Positions 14,570 to 16,884 of a DNA stretch of 16,884 bases are shown one piece after another. Made by a program: the position numbers and the translations under genes. Each line of letters opens with the position of its first letter. The stretch's first letter is position 1. This stretch comes from an uncultured Clostridium sp. (GTDB lineage: Bacteria > Bacillota > Clostridia > Oscillospirales > Acutalibacteraceae): NCBI GenBank assembly GCA_902471875.1, contig CABRLN010000037.1, positions 1 through 16,884 on the forward strand. Direction: 5' to 3'. The notes beneath the pieces are model-generated. The model did not search any database, was not told the origin of the DNA, and was given only the letters and a program-made list of their open reading frames with translations.

Positions 14570-14603
14570 AAGCTGTAGGGTGTAACCCTACAGCTTATTT
14601 TTT
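14570..14603 (+). terminator. Terminator-like hairpin immediately before the yerC RBS
   Basis: An 11-bp perfect stem (AAGCTGTAGGG 14570-14580 with CCCTACAGCTT 14586-14596) and a 5-nt loop are followed by ATTTTTT to 14603. AAGGAG (14607-14612), the ribosome binding site of the next gene, follows three nucleotides later. It may terminate sigG transcripts, or act as an attenuator or 5' stabilising stem for the downstream operon. Confidence 0.8.
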
Positions 14604-14621
14604 AATAAGGAGAAAAAAGTA

Positions 14622-14927
14622 ATGAATTCCAAGTTAAAAAACCAAAATACAGATATGCTATTTAACGCTATATTACAATTAAAAACTCCTGAGGAGTGCT
14701 ATGACTTTTTTGAAGATTTATGTACTGTGCCTGAATTAAAAGCAATGTCGCAGCGTTTGGTTGTAGCACGGCGTCTTACACAAAAACAGGTTTATAGTGC
14801 TATAGTAGAAGAAACAGGTGCAAGCACAGCTACCATAAGCCGTGTAAACCGTTCGTTAATTTACGGATGTGACGGTTATAAATTGGTTTTTGATAGAATG
14901 GATAAAGAGAATAAGGAAGACGAATAA
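14622..14927 (+). CDS. YerC/YecD-family TrpR-related DNA-binding protein
   Basis: Small 101-aa cytosolic protein of the TrpR superfamily. The family pattern is clear: LKTPEECYDFFEDLCTVPELKAMSQRLVVARRL, then a helix-turn-helix TQKQVYSAIVEETGASTATISRVNRSL (about residues 52-78), then the YGCDGYKLVFDR ending. It is predicted to bind DNA as a dimer, but target genes and ligand for the YerC group are not known to me, and no tryptophan genes are nearby. AAGGAG at 14607-14612 precedes the ATG. The stop overlaps the next start (TAATG), so it is translationally coupled to the methyltransferase. Autoregulation through the inverted repeat at its promoter is possible but only inferred. Confidence 0.9.
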   Translation: MNSKLKNQNTDMLFNAILQLKTPEECYDFFEDLCTVPELKAMSQRLVVARRLTQKQVYSAIVEETGASTATISRVNRSLIYGCDGYKLVFDRMDKENKEDE

Positions 14928-15673
14928 TGCTTAGCTATTCATATTTTGCAGATTTTTACGACAATCTTACAAATAATGTTGATTATAAAGGTTGTGCAGA
15001 GTATATACTTAAGTTGGCTGAAAAATATAATCATAATATGGGTATTACTCTCGATTTAGCCTGTGGTACGGGTACTTTGACAATATTGCTTAAACAAATG
15101 GGTGTTGATATTTACGGTATAGACTCTTCGGCAGAAATGCTTTCTGCCGCACAGGAAAAAGCACTTGAAAACAATATAAGAGGTATGCTGTTTTTACAAC
15201 AGAAAATGCAGAATATTGACCTTTACGGTACTATGGATACTTGTATATGCACACTTGACAGCATTAATCATATTATTAATAAGGGTGATGTTCAAAAAGT
15301 CTTTTCAAAGGTGTCTTTTTTTATGAACCCAAATGCACTTTTTATATTTGATGTAAATACGCTTTATAAACATCAAAAAATTTTGGGAAATAATACATTT
15401 GTTTACGATACTGACAAGGTGTTTTGTGTTTGGCAAAATACCTTATGTAAAGACAAAAAAACAGTTGAAATAAATTTAGATTTTTTTGAAAATATTAACG
15501 GTATGTACAGACGATATAGCGAAAGCTTTAAAGAGCGTGCTTATACTCACGAAGAAATTTGTGAGATGCTTTCAAAAGCAGGTTTTAAACTTTTGGATAT
15601 TTTTGGCGAAATGTCTTTTCAGACACCAAAAGAAAATTCTCAAAGAAATGTTTATATTGCACAGAAGTTGTAA
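14927..15673 (+). CDS. Class I SAM-dependent methyltransferase
   Basis: Cytosolic 248-aa Rossmann-fold methyltransferase of unknown substrate. The N-terminus LSYSYFADFYDNL is typical of a common Firmicute family. The SAM-binding motif I LDLACGTGTL is at about 42-51 and the acidic GIDSS end of strand 2 at 64-68. The ICTLDSINHI segment (107-115) corresponds to motif IV. A C-terminal beta/alpha cap (YRRYSESFKERAYTHEEICEMLSKAGF) is also typical, and the final NVYIAQK strand fits the fold. The start overlaps the yerC stop by one base and has AAGGAAG within yerC. It is followed after 47 nt by hslO without a visible terminator. The target could be a small molecule, RNA or protein; nothing in the sequence decides this. 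Confidence 0.88.
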   Translation: MLSYSYFADFYDNLTNNVDYKGCAEYILKLAEKYNHNMGITLDLACGTGTLTILLKQMGVDIYGIDSSAEMLSAAQEKALENNIRGMLFLQQKMQNIDLYGTMDTCICTLDSINHIINKGDVQKVFSKVSFFMNPNALFIFDVNTLYKHQKILGNNTFVYDTDKVFCVWQNTLCKDKKTVEINLDFFENINGMYRRYSESFKERAYTHEEICEMLSKAGFKLLDIFGEMSFQTPKENSQRNVYIAQKL

Positions 15674-15720
15674 TATTTTTGATTACTCAATAGTATTAAT
15701 ATAAGGAACAGGTAAATTAA

Positions 15721-16605
15721 ATGGATAAAATTATAAGATGTATAACCAGTGACGGAAGTATAATGGCAAGTGCCATTAGCAGTACAAATATTGTTGCAAC
15801 AGCACAGCAGGTACATAATCTTTCACCTGTAGCTACGGCAGCGCTGGGAAGACTTTTAACAGGAGCTTCACTAATGGGCGGTCAGCTTAAGCAACAGCGT
15901 GCTGCGCTAACTGTACGAGTAAACGGAGATGGACCACTGGGAGTTATGGTAGCTTCAGCAACAAGTCAGGGCAATGTACGAGGGTTCGTTCAGCACCCGG
16001 AATGTAATACTGAATATTATGAAAATGGTCACATAAACGTTGGTAAAGCAGTAGGAAGCAGTGGTTCACTGTATGTAGTGCGTGACTATGGTACAGGCGA
16101 GCCATATACAGGCGTTGTTGAACTGGTAAGCGGTGAAATTGCAGAGGATATTACCTCATATTATGCCAACAGTGAGCAAATTCCTACAGTATGTGCTTTG
16201 GGGGTGCTTCTTGATAAAGAAGACGGCGGACTAATGCTTGCAGGTGGTTTGCTTATACAGCTTTTGCCCGGGGCAACAAGTGACATAGCAGAAAAGCTTG
16301 AGGATAATATAAAAAAACTTGAGTCAGTTACAACAATGATGGCAAAGGGAATTGACTTGCTTGATATGTGTAAACTTGCACTTGAAGGCTTCAATGTAGA
16401 AGTGCTTGACCAAATGCCTGTACATTACTATTGTACCTGCAGCAGGAAAAGAGTGGAACAGAGCTTTTTGTCAATACCTGACGACCAGCTTAGAGATATG
16501 ATAAATTCTACAGGCAATGTTGAGGCAGTGTGCCATTATTGCAACAAAAAATATATATTTACTGAAAAAGAAATTGAAAATTTTATTAAGGCTAGAAAAA
16601 GCTAA
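15721..16605 (+). CDS. hslO: Redox-regulated chaperone Hsp33
   Basis: Cytosolic holdase chaperone activated by oxidative unfolding. The N-terminal domain (about 1-230) carries DKIIRC, the ATAALGRLLTGASLMG helix, RVNGDGPLGVMVA, VRGFVQ and the GLLIQLLPGA segment, all Hsp33 features. The C-terminal zinc switch is intact: Cys238 and Cys240 (CTC), then Cys271 and Cys274 (CHYC). The length (294 aa) is usual. AAGGA and AGGT lie upstream of the ATG, and the gene follows the methyltransferase by 47 nt, so it is probably the last gene of that operon. The reversible release of Zn2+ upon disulfide formation is known for the family and is consistent with the conserved Cys set. Confidence 0.95.
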   Translation: MDKIIRCITSDGSIMASAISSTNIVATAQQVHNLSPVATAALGRLLTGASLMGGQLKQQRAALTVRVNGDGPLGVMVASATSQGNVRGFVQHPECNTEYYENGHINVGKAVGSSGSLYVVRDYGTGEPYTGVVELVSGEIAEDITSYYANSEQIPTVCALGVLLDKEDGGLMLAGGLLIQLLPGATSDIAEKLEDNIKKLESVTTMMAKGIDLLDMCKLALEGFNVEVLDQMPVHYYCTCSRKRVEQSFLSIPDDQLRDMINSTGNVEAVCHYCNKKYIFTEKEIENFIKARKS

Positions 16606-16625
16606 CCATATATTATAGGGGAATT

Positions 16626-16665
16626 CACCTTTTTAATTAAAAGTAAAAAAATTTGAAAAAAGGTG
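16626..16665. repeat. Inverted repeat flanking an A-tract, upstream of the tRNA promoter
   Basis: CACCTTTTT (16626-16634) pairs with AAAAAGGTG (16657-16665) across a 22-nt A-rich centre. The right arm touches the tRNA -35 box. The A/T-rich tract could serve as an UP element for strong tRNA transcription. It might also be a weak hslO terminator, although no T-run follows directly. Confidence 0.45.
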
Positions 16666-16694
16666 TTGACTTTTTAATCGGAATAGTGTATTAT
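16666..16694 (+). promoter_or_regulatory. Strong promoter of the tRNA cluster
   Basis: TTGACT (16666-16671), a 17-nt spacer and TATTAT (16689-16694), preceded by an A-tract. The predicted start is near 16700. Confidence 0.8.
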
Positions 16695-16702
16695 AATACC
16701 TG

Positions 16703-16733
16703 TCGCTGATGAGAACACGAACAACTCAAGCGA
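16703..16733 (+). other. Hairpin at the 5' end of the tRNA precursor leader
   Basis: TCGCT (16703-16707), a GA bulge and TGAG (16710-16713) pair with CTCAAGCGA (16725-16733): nine base pairs around an 11-nt loop. It begins within a few bases of the predicted transcription start and ends 13 nt before the mature tRNA-Val. Confidence 0.55.
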
Positions 16734-16746
16734 AATTTCCGGTTGT

Positions 16747-16822
16747 GGGAGCATAGCTCAGCTGGGAGAGCACCTGCCTTACAAGCAGGGGGTCACAGGT
16801 TCGAGCCCTGTTGTTCCCACCA
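16747..16822 (+). tRNA. tRNA-Val (anticodon UAC)
   Basis: A 76-nt cloverleaf with encoded CCA. The acceptor GGGAGCA (16747-16753) pairs with TGTTCCC (16812-16818), with one G-U pair, and the discriminator is A16819. D arm AGCTCAGCTGGGAGAGC. Anticodon stem CCTGC/GCAGG around the loop CTTACAA. T arm with GGTTCGAGCC. It is the first gene of a tRNA cluster behind a strong promoter. Confidence 0.97.
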
Positions 16823-16827
16823 AAATT

Positions 16828-16884
16828 GGCCCGGTAGTTCAGTTGGTTAGAACGCTAGCCTGTCACGCTAGAGGTCGACGGTTC
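16828..16884 (+). tRNA. tRNA-Asp (anticodon GUC), partial at window end
   Basis: It begins GGCCCGG five bases after tRNA-Val. D arm GTTCAGTTGGTTAGAAC. Anticodon stem CTAGC/GCTAG around CTGTCAC (anticodon GTC). The window ends inside the T arm (GGTTC), so the last roughly 20 nt, including the acceptor 3' side, are missing. Confidence 0.93.

Noticed and set aside
16702..16735. Hammerhead ribozyme-like CTGATGAG...CGAAA before the tRNA cluster, with GTC just upstream
   Set aside because: The segment between the two core boxes cannot form stem II in the needed register, there is no room for stem I between GTC and CTGATGAG, and no stem III partner is visible. The region instead pairs as the simple hairpin reported.

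Overview
The window is an ordinary stretch of chromosome from a low-GC, endospore-forming Firmicute. A Clostridia member of the Ruminococcaceae/Oscillospiraceae type is my best guess. The basis is AT-rich DNA with strong AGGAGG-type ribosome binding sites, a forespore sigma factor (SigG), an NfnAB-type ferredoxin:NADP oxidoreductase typical of anaerobes, a class 1B dihydroorotate dehydrogenase (PyrK/PyrD), and lipoproteins with Ser/Thr/Asn-rich linkers. Species is not determinable from the sequence alone. I see no mobile element, CRISPR array, phage gene or broken gene.

Layout. At 90-671 (+) lies an unrecognised 193-residue protein, convergent with a glutamine-dependent asparagine synthetase (798-2645, -); a bidirectional terminator separates them. 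Divergent from asnB is the nfnA-nfnB operon (2968-5207, +), closed by a terminator that directly abuts the ribosome binding site of a small Dabb-family gene (5265-5555). A second bidirectional terminator separates this from a cyclophilin-type lipoprotein isomerase (5645-6610, -). Next come a three-S1-like-domain RNA-binding protein (6877-7806, +) and RmuC (7986-9251, +). A small three-helix membrane protein (9330-9671, -) follows, then the pyrK-pyrD-ruvX cluster (9744-11837, -). Divergent from pyrK is an SGNH-hydrolase lipoprotein (12043-13500, +). The window then holds sigG (13619-14401, +), a compact yerC/TrpR-like gene, SAM methyltransferase and hslO group (14622-16605, +), and a tRNA cluster beginning with tRNA-Val(UAC) and tRNA-Asp(GUC), the latter cut by the window end.

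How the genes fit together. The set is mostly housekeeping: nitrogen and redox metabolism (AsnB, NfnAB), pyrimidine synthesis (PyrK, PyrD), genome maintenance (RuvX, RmuC), protein folding and stress (cyclophilin, Hsp33), translation (S1-like protein, tRNAs) and sporulation (SigG). I do not see an obviously new multi-gene system.

The most interesting signal is in the untranslated leaders. The sigG ribosome binding site is buried in the 3' arm of a long, nearly perfect hairpin whose U-run extends to the start codon. The Dabb gene and yerC also have terminator-like hairpins lying between a candidate promoter and the ribosome binding site, and the tRNA precursor has a hairpin at its predicted 5' end. 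All promoter, hairpin and domain calls were made by eye, without database searches or folding software.
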